The translations under genes and the position numbers were made by a program. The notes beneath the pieces are model-generated. The model did not search any database and was not told where the DNA came from. It saw only the letters and a list, made by a program, of their open reading frames with translations. This document shows positions 1-8,843 of a stretch of DNA of 17,164 nt, piece by piece; position 1 is the stretch's first letter; every line of letters starts with the position of its first letter. Source of the stretch: SG8-30 sp037443885. GTDB lineage: Bacteria; Pseudomonadota; Gammaproteobacteria; Steroidobacterales; Steroidobacteraceae. The stretch covers positions 1 through 17,164 of the forward strand of contig JBBINN010000053.1 of assembly GCA_037443885.1 (NCBI GenBank). The letters run 5' to 3'.

Positions 1-361
1 CACGCTGCTGGGCCTTGCGGACTCCCTCCAGCAGCTCCTCGCGCTTGGCCGTGAGGATCCGGTAGACCTTCTTGTCCTTGCCGTGGCGCGTCGCGCGGAT
101 CAGCTCGTGCAGCTGGTCGAGGTCCGAGACGGCCTTCGCCGCCATCTGGCGGATGCGGGACGAATGCCCTTGCAGCACCCACCGACCGACCGTAGCCATG
201 TCCGCGGCGGCGATCGCCTGCGAGACGAGGGACTCCTCCTCGCGGGCCCGCTCGGCCGTGTCCGGCGGCGGCTTCGGTTCAACCGCAACGGTCGGCGTGC
301 CGGCGGCCGGCACCGCAGCGGCGGGAGGAGACTTTCCGAAAAGGCGCGAGAAGAGTGACAT
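1..361 (-). CDS. DUF349 domain-containing protein, N-terminal part (cut by window edge)
   Basis: The reading frame is open from an ATG at 361 down to the first base, giving 120 codons of the N-terminus. The protein starts MSLFSRLFGKSPPAAA, continues through a Pro/Ala-rich stretch (about residues 12-35), and then becomes helical and charged (WVLQGHSSRIRQMAAKAV, about 61-78; DKKVYRILTAKREELL, about 96-111). This start and layout resemble the N-terminal region of the long DUF349 proteins common in gamma- and betaproteobacteria, whose repeated helical domains lie further downstream and are outside the window. The cellular role of the family is not settled. The gene lies 106 bp downstream of the cation transporter on the same strand, with a stem-loop in the gap, so it may be a separate unit. 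I see only a weak Shine-Dalgarno. The family call is from memory of N-terminal similarity. Confidence 0.7.
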   Translation of the reverse strand, partial: MSLFSRLFGKSPPAAAVPAAGTPTVAVEPKPPPDTAERAREEESLVSQAIAAADMATVGRWVLQGHSSRIRQMAAKAVSDLDQLHELIRATRHGKDKKVYRILTAKREELLEGVRKAQQR

Positions 362-416
362 CCGGGAGCTTCGGGCCGTCCAGCCCAGTTCGACACACCC
401 GCCATCTTACCGTCAG

Positions 417-434
417 CCGCTCGCAAACGAGCGG
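417..434 (-). other. Perfect 7-bp stem-loop between transporter and DUF349 gene
   Basis: CCGCTCG (417-423) and CGAGCGG (428-434) form a perfect 7-bp stem around a 4-base loop in the 106-bp gap between the cation transporter stop and the DUF349 start. No run of T follows on the minus strand, so it is not a canonical intrinsic terminator. It could be a weak terminator, an mRNA-stabilising hairpin or chance in a GC-rich gap. Confidence 0.35.
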
Positions 435-467
435 ATCGGGCCGCAAGGCGCCGCCGCGTGGTCCTTT

Positions 468-1370
468 CTACCGGTCCAGGTCCAGATCGTTTATTGCCGC
501 CGGGTCGCCGAGCGGTTCGAGGTGTGTGAACACGGACGTATTCGGCAACGCGGCCCGCAGGTCGGCCTCGAGCTGCTCGAGCAGCCGGTGCCCCTCCCCG
601 ACGCTCCAGGTGCCCGGTACCAGCACGTGCACCGAGACGAACCGGCGCCGGCCGGACTGGCGCGTGCGCAGCGCGTGGTAGCGAACGTGCGGGCCCGTGT
701 AGCGGTCGAGCACCCTGCGCAGCGTCGCGATCTCGGCCTCCGGCAACGCGCGGTCCATCAGCCCGTCGATCGAGCTCGAGACGATCCGCCAGCCGGTCCA
801 GACTATGTTCGCCGCGACCACGAGCGCCGCGAGCGGGTCGAGCCACAGCCATCCGGTCAGCGCCACCCCGCCGACCGCCGCCACGACGCCGGCCGAAGTC
901 CAGACGTCGGTGAGCAGGTGATGGGCGTTGGCGCGCAGGGTGATGGACTCGTGCCGCCGCGCCGCCCGCAGCAGCACCAGCGCGGTGCCGAGATTCACGA
1001 GCGCCGCCACCACCGATACCGCCAGGCCGATGCCGATACGCTCGAGCGGCTGCGGCTCCAGCAGGCGGCCGATGGCCGCCCAGCCGATGCTCACGGCCGC
1101 GATCAGGATCAGCCCGCCCTCGACTCCACTCGAGAAGTACTCCGCCTTGCCGTGGCCATAGGCGTGGTCCTCGTCGGCGGGCCGCGCCGCGAGCGCCAGC
1201 ATGGACAGCGCCATCAGCGCGCCCGCAAGATTGACGAAGGACTCGAGCGCGTCGGAGAACAGGCCGACGGAGCCCGTGAGCCACCAGGCCGCCCCCTTCA
1301 GCAGGATGGTGACCACCGCGGCGAGCACGGACAGCCAGGCGAAGTGGGTCAGCGAGGCCGGGCCTTTCAT
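468..1370 (-). CDS. Cation diffusion facilitator (CDF) family metal transporter
   Basis: This 300-residue protein is a cation-efflux permease expected to exchange divalent metal for protons across the inner membrane. It has the CDF layout: hydrophobic helices over roughly residues 10-205 and a soluble C-terminal domain from about 206. The family-typical HAYGHGKAEY motif is at 69-78. The metal site in the fifth helix is intact (H151-xxx-D155 in HHLLTDVW), while the second-helix position reads E43-xxx-N47 (SDALESFVN) instead of the D/H-xxx-D seen in classical zinc exporters. The substrate therefore cannot be called; Fe, Mn or Co are as likely as Zn. The ATG at 1370 begins MKGPASLTHFAW just before the first helix, and the length is normal for the family. 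It lies 54 bp after the carboxylesterase on the same strand, which suggests cotranscription without an obvious functional link. Confidence 0.9.
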   Translation of the reverse strand: MKGPASLTHFAWLSVLAAVVTILLKGAAWWLTGSVGLFSDALESFVNLAGALMALSMLALAARPADEDHAYGHGKAEYFSSGVEGGLILIAAVSIGWAAIGRLLEPQPLERIGIGLAVSVVAALVNLGTALVLLRAARRHESITLRANAHHLLTDVWTSAGVVAAVGGVALTGWLWLDPLAALVVAANIVWTGWRIVSSSIDGLMDRALPEAEIATLRRVLDRYTGPHVRYHALRTRQSGRRRFVSVHVLVPGTWSVGEGHRLLEQLEADLRAALPNTSVFTHLEPLGDPAAINDLDLDR

Positions 1371-1424
1371 GCCCCGCCACGATAGCGCAACGCCCGCGTG
1401 CAGGCCGCCCCGGCTTGCCGCAGG

Positions 1425-2933
1425 TCAGCCGCGCCGCCGCCGCAGCGCGTCGAACGCGACGCCACGCGGATAGGCACCCGGGGCCCGGGCATCGCCGAAG
1501 CGCATGACGATGCCGCGGTCCGGATCGAAACGCGGCCATTCGGGCGCGCCGGCGCCGTTCGGGTCGCCCGTCATCGCGAAAGCCACCCATGCGGCCTGCA
1601 TCGCCTCCGAGAGCGCGGCGTCGCGTTCGTCGCAGCCGCCGTCCCGCGGCAGGTTGCCGAAGACGTAGGGGATTTCACTGGTGTGGTTGGCGAGCACGCG
1701 GGGGTCGCGCCGCCCCGGCGAGACCCGCGTGAAGTGGTAGACGAACGGCGCCCGGCCGAGGCGCGCGAGCTGGCAGGCCATCTCCCAGGCCGGCTCGAGG
1801 AAGATCATGCTCGTGAACAGCGCCTCGAGCCCGCGCCAGGCCGCGGCAGGCCGCCACGGCGGGTGCTCGCGGAACAGGCCCAGCGCCGCCCTGCCGAGCA
1901 CGCCCGGCGCCATGCCGGCGTACATCATCGGCCGCGCGCCGAAGCTCGCCACCAGCACGTTCGCCTCGTTCGCGACGTGCCCGAGCATGAGCGGCACGTC
2001 CGCCGTGTCCTCGGCCACGTCCTGCCCCACGGTGCGGGGAAGCAGCTTGCCATCGGCCGTCGGCCACCAGCGCATGGCGGGATTGGAGCGGCGCATGCGC
2101 GAATCGCCCGCGGCCACGACCTGGGACGCTGGCCGGGAGCGCATCTCGGCCAGGGAGCCTGCTCCGATTCGCTGCTCGACCTCACGACCGATGCGCAGCT
2201 TGTCGGCGTAGGACGAGTTGAGCGAACCGGGGCCGGGCAAAGCCGAGGAGGCGAACCCGCCGCTCTGCTGGATCGCGCGGTGAAACAGGCCGCGGGCACT
2301 CGGGCATTCGAGCAGGGCGCGCACGCTGCCGGCGCCGGCGGACTGGCCGAAGATCGTCACGTTGCCCGGGTTGCCGCCGAAGGCGGCCACGTGATCGCGC
2401 AGCCATTCGAGCGCCGCGACCTGGTCCAGAAGTCCGTAGTTGCCGCTGGTTGCCAGCGGCGACTCCGCTTCGAGCGCCTCGTGCGCCAGGAAGCCGAGCG
2501 CGCCGAGACGGTAGTTCAGCGTCGCGACCACGACGCCGCGGCGCGCCAGCGCGGCGCCGTCGTACCACGCCTCGGCGCCCGAGCCGTTGCGGAAGCCGCC
2601 GCCGTGCAGCCACACCATCACGGGGTGGCGCGCATCGTCGCAGGCCGGCGTCCAGAGGTTCAGGTAGAGACAGTCCTCGTCCTGGCGCTCGCTGCGGTCG
2701 GCGGACACGTACGTCGGGCCCGTGGCCGGCGGCTGCGGACAGGCCGGGCCGAAGCGGCGTGCCTCGCGCGGGCCGGTCCAGGGTGGCAGCGGCTGTGGCG
2801 CACGCCAGCGCAGGTCGCCCACCGGCGGCGCGGCGTAGGGCACGCCGAGGAAGCGCAGCACGCCGTCCGCTCGCTGGCCCAGCAGCGTGCCGAGCGCGGT
2901 AGAGACGGCCACGGTAGTGGGATCGTTGCCCAT
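1425..2933 (-). CDS. Type-B carboxylesterase/lipase family protein
   Basis: This 502-residue alpha/beta hydrolase is predicted to cleave carboxylic esters. Signature elements appear in the usual order: GVPYAAPPVGDLRW (30-43), the type-B signature EDCLYLNLW (86-94), the oxyanion-hole HGGGF (110-114), and the nucleophile elbow GQSAG (196-200) with Ser198. The acidic member is likely Glu323 (ANEANV), and the catalytic His is likely His417 in NHTSEIPYVFGN, which matches the family's H-x-x-E-I-P-Y-V-F pattern. All three catalytic residues therefore look present. I see no clear signal peptide, so a cytoplasmic location is likely. The ATG at 2933 sits next to the conserved start of the fold, and the length is normal. 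It diverges from the transporter operon with 74 bp between the starts. The natural substrate cannot be read from sequence. Confidence 0.9.
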   Translation of the reverse strand: MGNDPTTVAVSTALGTLLGQRADGVLRFLGVPYAAPPVGDLRWRAPQPLPPWTGPREARRFGPACPQPPATGPTYVSADRSERQDEDCLYLNLWTPACDDARHPVMVWLHGGGFRNGSGAEAWYDGAALARRGVVVATLNYRLGALGFLAHEALEAESPLATSGNYGLLDQVAALEWLRDHVAAFGGNPGNVTIFGQSAGAGSVRALLECPSARGLFHRAIQQSGGFASSALPGPGSLNSSYADKLRIGREVEQRIGAGSLAEMRSRPASQVVAAGDSRMRRSNPAMRWWPTADGKLLPRTVGQDVAEDTADVPLMLGHVANEANVLVASFGARPMMYAGMAPGVLGRAALGLFREHPPWRPAAAWRGLEALFTSMIFLEPAWEMACQLARLGRAPFVYHFTRVSPGRRDPRVLANHTSEIPYVFGNLPRDGGCDERDAALSEAMQAAWVAFAMTGDPNGAGAPEWPRFDPDRGIVMRFGDARAPGAYPRGVAFDALRRRRG

Positions 2934-3007
2934 GCACCGGCAAGCATTGCACAGGCCGTGCGCTTCGGGCGACAGTTCAACCCCTGACCCATCCCCCTGG
3001 AGTCGTC
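2934..3007. promoter_or_regulatory. Divergent intergenic region between esterase and transporter operon
   Basis: This 74-bp gap separates two divergent starts and must hold the promoters of both units. TTGCAC (2947-2952) could be a -35 element for the plus strand, but no convincing -10 follows at the right distance. On the minus strand TTGAAC (complement of 2975-2980) is a possible -35, again without a good -10. GGAG at 2999-3002 is the Shine-Dalgarno for the TTG start at 3008. Confidence 0.4.
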
Positions 3008-4390
3008 TTGCTCGACCTGAAGCCGCTCACGCTCGTCCTCGGCCCCGTGGCGGGTGCGGCGCTCGGTCTGGCACTTCACGCTGCGGGCTTCGATTCGAAG
3101 ATCTGCTGGACGGCGGCCATCACGTTGACCACGGCCGTGTGGTGGGTGTTCGAGAGCATCCCCATCCCCGCCGCCTCGCTCCTGCCCTTCGCGGCCTTGC
3201 CGCTTGCGGGCGTGCTCAACCACCAGCAGGCGGCCGCGGCGCTCGGCAATCCGGTGATCCTGCTGCTGATGGGCGCCTTCATGCTGTCGAAGGCGATCGA
3301 GAAATGCGGCGTCCACGAGCGTTTCGCGCTCGGCATGATCCGCGCGGTCGGCGGCCACGGTGGCGCGCGCCTCGTGCTCGCCTTTGCGCTGACCGCGGCC
3401 TTCATCTCCATGTGGGTGTCGAACACGGCCACGGTGCTGATGCTCACGCCCATGGCGCTCGCGCTGCTCGCCCGCAGCAGCGAGCCCCGGCTCACGGTGC
3501 CGGTGCTTCTCGCCATCGCCTACGGCGCCTCGATCGGCGGGATGGGAACGCTGATCGGCACGCCGCCGAACGTCATCTTCGCGGGCATCTACGCGCAGGA
3601 GACGGGCAGGCAGTTCGGCTTCCTGAGCTGGATGACGATCGGCGTGCCGATCGTCCTGGTGGCGATTCCGCTCGTGGCGCTGTGGCTGTCCCGCGGCTTG
3701 CGGGGAACCAGCCCGCTGCGGACCGGCCGCCCGGGTCCCTGGCAACCCGCGGAGCGGCGCGTCGTCGCGGTGTTCGGCCTGACGGTGCTGGCCTGGATCA
3801 CGCAGACCGAGCCCCACGGCGGCTGGACCCGGCTGCTCGGCGTGGATCCGGCCTCGGATGCGACCGTGGCGCTGGCCGGCGTGGTGGCGATGTTCCTCGT
3901 CTCCGACGGCCGTGGCGGCCGCCTGCTCGACTGGCAGGCGGCCGGCTCGATCCCCTGGGGCGTGCTGCTCCTGTTCGCGGGCGGCATCTGCCTGGCCGCG
4001 GCGTTCATGGCGAGCGGCCTGTCCACGCTGATCGGCGAGCAGTTGGCGGGCCTCGCGACGCTGCATCCATTGCTGCTGATCCTCGGGATCTGCCTCGTCG
4101 TAACCTTCCTGACCGAGATCACGTCCAATACCGCGGTGGCCACGCTGATGATGCCCGTCCTCGCGGCCGTCGCCTTCGCGACCGGCCTGCCGCCGGAGCT
4201 GCTGATGATTCCTGCGGCGATTTCCGCCTCCTGCGCGTTCATGCTGCCGGTCGCGACCGCACCGAATGCCATCGTCTTCGCCACCGGCCAGGTGGAACTC
4301 GCGCGCATGGCGCGGGAGGGCCTGGCGCTCAACATCCTGCTCGCGGCGATCATCTCGACCGCCGTCTACCTGCTGCTGGGGCGAACATGA
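3008..4390 (+). CDS. DASS/SLC13-type anion:cation symporter (ArsB/NhaD superfamily)
   Basis: This 460-residue polytopic membrane protein is predicted to import organic or inorganic anions (di- or tricarboxylates, sulfate or related) with sodium or protons. The two inverted-repeat halves each carry the SNT motif typical of the DASS family: WVSNTATVLMLTP (SNT at 138-140) and EITSNTAVATLMMP (SNT at 373-375). GMGTLIGTPPN in the first half and CAFMLPVATAPNA in the second are the matching hairpin/helix segments. The start chosen is TTG at 3008, because GGAG at 2999-3002 is well spaced before it and the N-terminus (MLDLKPLTLVLGPVAG) fits the family. The stop overlaps the start of the GntP-like gene (ATGA at 4387-4390), so the two are very likely cotranslated. 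The substrate is unknown; a sulfonate or dicarboxylate is possible but not shown. Confidence 0.9.
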   Translation: MLDLKPLTLVLGPVAGAALGLALHAAGFDSKICWTAAITLTTAVWWVFESIPIPAASLLPFAALPLAGVLNHQQAAAALGNPVILLLMGAFMLSKAIEKCGVHERFALGMIRAVGGHGGARLVLAFALTAAFISMWVSNTATVLMLTPMALALLARSSEPRLTVPVLLAIAYGASIGGMGTLIGTPPNVIFAGIYAQETGRQFGFLSWMTIGVPIVLVAIPLVALWLSRGLRGTSPLRTGRPGPWQPAERRVVAVFGLTVLAWITQTEPHGGWTRLLGVDPASDATVALAGVVAMFLVSDGRGGRLLDWQAAGSIPWGVLLLFAGGICLAAAFMASGLSTLIGEQLAGLATLHPLLLILGICLVVTFLTEITSNTAVATLMMPVLAAVAFATGLPPELLMIPAAISASCAFMLPVATAPNAIVFATGQVELARMAREGLALNILLAAIISTAVYLLLGRT

Positions 4391-5733
4391 TCGAGTACCT
4401 GGGACTGCTGCTGGGACTCGCGCTGCTGATCGCGCTGGCACTGCGCGGCACCAACATCATCCTCGCCTCGCTGCTCGCGAGCCTCGTGGTGGCCACCTCC
4501 AACGGGCTCGACCTGTTCGAGACCTACACCGCGCACTTCACCACCGGCCCGCTCGGCGCGTTCACCTTCGCGGCGCGTTTCTTCATCCTGTTCGTGACCG
4601 GAGCCATCTTCGGCCGCGCGATGGCCGAGTCCGGGGCTGCCGCGAGCATCGCCGAGGCGCTGGCGCGCCGGCTCGGCGCGGAGCGCGCGCTGTGGATCGT
4701 CGTGCTGGCCTGCGCGCTGCTCACCTATGGCGGCGTGGTGGTGTTCGTGGTGCTGTTCGCCGTTTACCCGCTCGGCCTGAAGCTGATCGAGCAGGCGGGC
4801 ATCCCGAAGCGCCTGCTGGCCGCGGCCGTCGGCCTGGGCGCTGGCACCTTCACCATGACCGCCCTGCCCGGCACGCCGTCCATCCACAACGTGATCGCCG
4901 CCTCCGCCCTGGGTACCGACCTGTACGCGGGCGCCTTTCTCGGCCTCGCCGGCGGTGCACTCATGCTCGTCCTCGGCATGGCCTGGCTCGAGCGCGAGCG
5001 GCGCCGCTCGAGCGTGCCGCCGGAGCACCCCGTGGGCGCAGCAGCGACGGACGGCGATGAAGGCCCGCACTGGGCACTGGCGCTGGTGCCGATCGTGGTG
5101 GTGCTCGGCCTGATCCTCGTGCCACGCCTGCTCGCGATCGGCGGACCGGCCCAGGGTTCCCTTGCAGCGACCGTCGCGGCGCTCGGCCGCAGCCAGCCGG
5201 TCGCCTGGCCGAGCTTCGCCCTCGTGGCCGGCAGCCTCGCCTGCCTCGCACTGTTCCCGCGGCTGCGTGTAGCCCCGCTGGTAAGCTTCGGCCGCGGCAC
5301 CGACGAAGGCCTGCTGCCGCTCATCAACACCGCCGCGGTGATCGGCTTCGGCGGCGTCGTCACGCAAACCACCGGCTTCGGGCGCTTCGCGGAAGCCATG
5401 CTCGCGCTCGACCTGCCGCCGCTCGTCTCGCTGTTCGCGGCCGTCAACGTGCTCTCAGGCATCGTCGGCTCGGCATCCGGCGGCCTGCAGATCTTCATGG
5501 CGACACTGGCGCCGCACTATCTCGAGCTCGGCATCGCGCCGGAGGTGCTGCACCGGATAGCAGCCATGGCGAGCGGCGGGCTCGACTCGCTGCCGCACTG
5601 CGGCACGGTCGTGGCGCTGTTCATGATCATGGGCCTAAAGCACCGCGAGGCCTACAGGGACTTCGCGGTCGTGACGGTCGTGGTGCCGTTAATCGCGACT
5701 GCGGTCGTCATTGCCCTGGCCGCCGCAGCATGA
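4387..5733 (+). CDS. GntP-family permease (gluconate/hydroxybutyrate type)
   Basis: This 448-residue membrane protein starts at the ATG in the ATGA overlap with the symporter. The same reading frame stays open upstream to about 2887, but that part is a GC-rich, Arg/Gly/Ala-biased shadow of the symporter gene and is not membrane-like. Family features include ALPGTPSIHNVIAASALGTD in the first half and a C-terminal GSASGGLQIF ... EVLHRIAAMASGGLDSLPH segment. The SGGLDSLPH element resembles the beta-hydroxybutyrate-permease branch rather than true gluconate permeases. It is predicted to be a proton-coupled importer of a small monocarboxylate. Two secondary anion transporters of different families in one translationally coupled pair is unusual. 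No catabolic gene accompanies them on this strand, so the substrate is open. Confidence 0.88.
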   Translation: MIEYLGLLLGLALLIALALRGTNIILASLLASLVVATSNGLDLFETYTAHFTTGPLGAFTFAARFFILFVTGAIFGRAMAESGAAASIAEALARRLGAERALWIVVLACALLTYGGVVVFVVLFAVYPLGLKLIEQAGIPKRLLAAAVGLGAGTFTMTALPGTPSIHNVIAASALGTDLYAGAFLGLAGGALMLVLGMAWLERERRRSSVPPEHPVGAAATDGDEGPHWALALVPIVVVLGLILVPRLLAIGGPAQGSLAATVAALGRSQPVAWPSFALVAGSLACLALFPRLRVAPLVSFGRGTDEGLLPLINTAAVIGFGGVVTQTTGFGRFAEAMLALDLPPLVSLFAAVNVLSGIVGSASGGLQIFMATLAPHYLELGIAPEVLHRIAAMASGGLDSLPHCGTVVALFMIMGLKHREAYRDFAVVTVVVPLIATAVVIALAAAA

Positions 5734-5788
5734 CTGTCGGGACTTTCCGGGCTCAGCTTGCCATCAGGAGAGGGACTGCGCGGTCACC

Positions 5789-5995
5789 TCAGAGCCGCAT
5801 GTTCGGCATGGTGCCGAACCCGCTGCGTGGCGGCCACACGGGGCAAAGCGTCTCCACCACTGTCATCAGGTCGTCGAGCGCCTCGAAAGGGTCGCCATCC
5901 CGCGGCGGGCCGGCCGGTGCCCCGCCGTCCCCGACGAGCAGCACCACACGGGCCTCGGGCACGTCGTGTTCAGCCGGAGGTTGAGAGGAGTTCAT
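5789..5995 (-). CDS. Small hypothetical protein (68 aa) overlapping the nucleotidyltransferase
   Basis: I do not recognise this 68-residue protein. Support for it being real: a strong GGGAGGG Shine-Dalgarno about 8 bases before the ATG at 5995, a 26-bp overlap with the end of the nucleotidyltransferase on the same strand (a normal operon arrangement), and a balanced composition unlike the Arg/Ala-rich shadow frames nearby. The N-terminus is polar (MNSSQPPAEHD), followed by a short hydrophobic VVLLVGDG, a Gly/Pro stretch, and a C-terminal segment DDLMTVVETLCPVWPPR that looks helical with one Cys and one Trp. There is no clear DNA-binding motif and no transmembrane helix. It could be a partner of the nucleotidyltransferase or an unrelated small protein. 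It converges on the GntP gene with 55 bp between the stops and no clear terminator hairpin. Confidence 0.5.
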   Translation of the reverse strand: MNSSQPPAEHDVPEARVVLLVGDGGAPAGPPRDGDPFEALDDLMTVVETLCPVWPPRSGFGTMPNMRL

Positions 5996-6506
5996 CGAGC
6001 AGGCCCTCCCGATCGAACAGGCGGAAGTAGTTGCGCACCTCGTCCAGATTCACGGCAGCACGATTCGCCCGGATCAGTGCACGGATGTCTTCGAGATCCT
6101 GGGTCCGTCGCGAATCATTGACGAACCCTTGCAGCTTGAAGGCGATCAGGCCCTCCAGACTGACTACTCGCAGCGAACCGAACGGGGTACTGGTTGTAAC
6201 GGCCTCGCCGAGGAGCCGTCGCGCCACGGGGCGACTCGCGTACAGCAGGTCGACCCGCTGATCGCCACGCAGGTATGTGGCGGCATCACTGCTGCGGTAG
6301 ATGCAGCGATATCCGAGGGAGACGAACTCGGCGTCGATCCTTTCAGCCAGGTCGACATCAGCCAGCAGGTCGATGTCCTGGGTGGCACGTACGACGTGGT
6401 AGGGCGCCAGCGCCAGCCCGCCGATGAGCGCACTGGGTGCGCCAACGCGCTCGAGCCCGGCCAGGATCTCCTGCAGCTGCCTGCCAAGGCGCGACATCGG
6501 GGGCAT
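5970..6506 (-). CDS. AbiEii-like nucleotidyltransferase family protein
   Basis: This 178-residue protein has the minimal nucleotidyltransferase fold used by AbiEii/MNT-type proteins. Features: GG at 29-30 (SALIGGLALA), T-x-D-x-D with Asp44 and Asp46 (ATQDIDLL) as metal ligands, a third Asp86 in RVDLLYA, a conserved-type Lys124 (AFKLQG) and D137/D140 in QDLEDI. It is predicted to transfer a nucleotide or pyrophosphate group to a protein, RNA or small-molecule acceptor. The frame is open upstream to 6587, but the extra residues are Arg/Trp-rich and unlikely, so the ATG at 6506 (MPPMSRLGRQL) was chosen; the ATG at 6497 is an equal alternative and neither has a strong Shine-Dalgarno. The downstream gene overlaps by 26 bp. 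A classical AbiEi antitoxin with winged-helix domain is not present, so a toxin role is not supported by context. Confidence 0.75.
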   Translation of the reverse strand: MPPMSRLGRQLQEILAGLERVGAPSALIGGLALAPYHVVRATQDIDLLADVDLAERIDAEFVSLGYRCIYRSSDAATYLRGDQRVDLLYASRPVARRLLGEAVTTSTPFGSLRVVSLEGLIAFKLQGFVNDSRRTQDLEDIRALIRANRAAVNLDEVRNYFRLFDREGLLDELLSTSG

Positions 6507-6593
6507 TGGCGAATGATGCCAGAGCGCCGTGCTGCCATCGACCCGCCGTCGCGCGAGCCGTGCCCACCAGCCTCGGCCGGCCGGCACTCAGGT

Positions 6594-7322
6594 TCAGGTC
6601 AGCGGCAGGTTCCGGAATGCGTCGAGGATCCGCAGCCAGGCCCCGCTGTACGGGGTAACGAAGTGGAAGGCGAGCAGCGCCCAGATCGTTCCCGCGAAGG
6701 CCGTGAAGGTTCCGCGGCCGGCGATGGACGGCGGCAACGTCCGGAGCATGGCCAGCAGCATGCCGGCGACGATCGCGAAGGCCGGCAACTGGTACATGAA
6801 GTCGGCGGGCAGTTCGGGGCCGTAGAAGTGCAGCAGCCGCGCGGTGACCGGGTCGACCAGCGCCAGCGCGGTGCACGTCATGTAACGCGCATGCAGCGCC
6901 GGGCTCCTGCGCCAGCGCAGCGCGAGCGCCAGCGAGCCGGCGAAAATCGCCGTCATCAGCAGCGGCAGGTACAGGAAGTGGCCGAAGCGTTCGAATGTCT
7001 CGGCATCCATCCGGCTGGCCCGGTAGTGCGTCAACAACACGCTCGCGACCAGGAAAGCAACGCCCAGCGCCGTACCGACCCGGCCCAGCGCGCGATGCAA
7101 CGAGTACTTGCGGGCGAGCGCGAGCAGGGGCTGGGCGACGAGCAGAAACAGCCAGGCCAGCCCCAGCGCGGCGTGGACGTGGGTGTAGTGATCGGCCGAC
7201 CTGATCCTGCCGAGATAGTCGGGCCAGAACGCCGCGAACGACAGCACCAGCAGTGCCAGTGCCGCGGCCGGGACCATCCTGCCCAGGGCAGTCACGCCGG
7301 CGGCACCTCCCGCCGCGGCCAT
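6594..7322 (-). CDS. Multi-pass membrane protein, uncharacterised (DUF2306-like), last gene of the glp operon
   Basis: The 242-residue protein has about six to seven hydrophobic segments, starting at residue 14 or so (MVPAAALALLVLSFAAFWP). Notable residues are a paired-His element in YTHVHAALGLAWLFLLVAQP, LHRALGRVG after the next loop, and FGHFLYLPLL further on. The pattern of His residues and the HRALGR loop resembles small DUF2306-type membrane proteins, but I am not sure of the family and the function is unknown. The start at 7322 was chosen because the upstream open frame is shadow of glpK and because this ATG lies one base after the glpK stop (TGA-G-ATG), which implies translational coupling. 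It may assist glycerol or redox metabolism at the membrane; that is only context. Confidence 0.75.
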   Translation of the reverse strand: MAAAGGAAGVTALGRMVPAAALALLVLSFAAFWPDYLGRIRSADHYTHVHAALGLAWLFLLVAQPLLALARKYSLHRALGRVGTALGVAFLVASVLLTHYRASRMDAETFERFGHFLYLPLLMTAIFAGSLALALRWRRSPALHARYMTCTALALVDPVTARLLHFYGPELPADFMYQLPAFAIVAGMLLAMLRTLPPSIAGRGTFTAFAGTIWALLAFHFVTPYSGAWLRILDAFRNLPLT

Positions 7323-7323
7323 C

Positions 7324-8811
<1,488 letters not shown>

Positions 8812-8843
8812 GGTCACTTCCCCCCTTGCGAATCCCTCCGAGG

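Noticed and set aside
1398..2987. 529-codon plus-strand frame opposite the carboxylesterase
   Set aside because: The minus strand has the complete serine-esterase motif set; this frame has shadow composition only.
2887..4386. Upstream in-frame extension of the GntP-like gene, which would make a 948-residue protein
   Set aside because: The extension is out of frame with the DASS gene, is Arg/Gly/Ala-rich and has no membrane helices. The GntP homology starts exactly at the ATG in the ATGA overlap.
2660..4441. Long minus-strand open frame (593 codons) opposite the DASS transporter
   Set aside because: Its product is dominated by Arg, Gln, His, Gly and Asp with no hydrophobic core, as expected from the antisense of a GC-rich membrane-protein gene; the plus strand has clear DASS motifs.
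5970..6506. Classical AbiE toxin-antitoxin abortive-infection pair
   Set aside because: An AbiEi-type winged-helix antitoxin normally precedes AbiEii; here the upstream gene is a membrane protein of the glp operon and the only partner is an unrelated 68-residue downstream protein.
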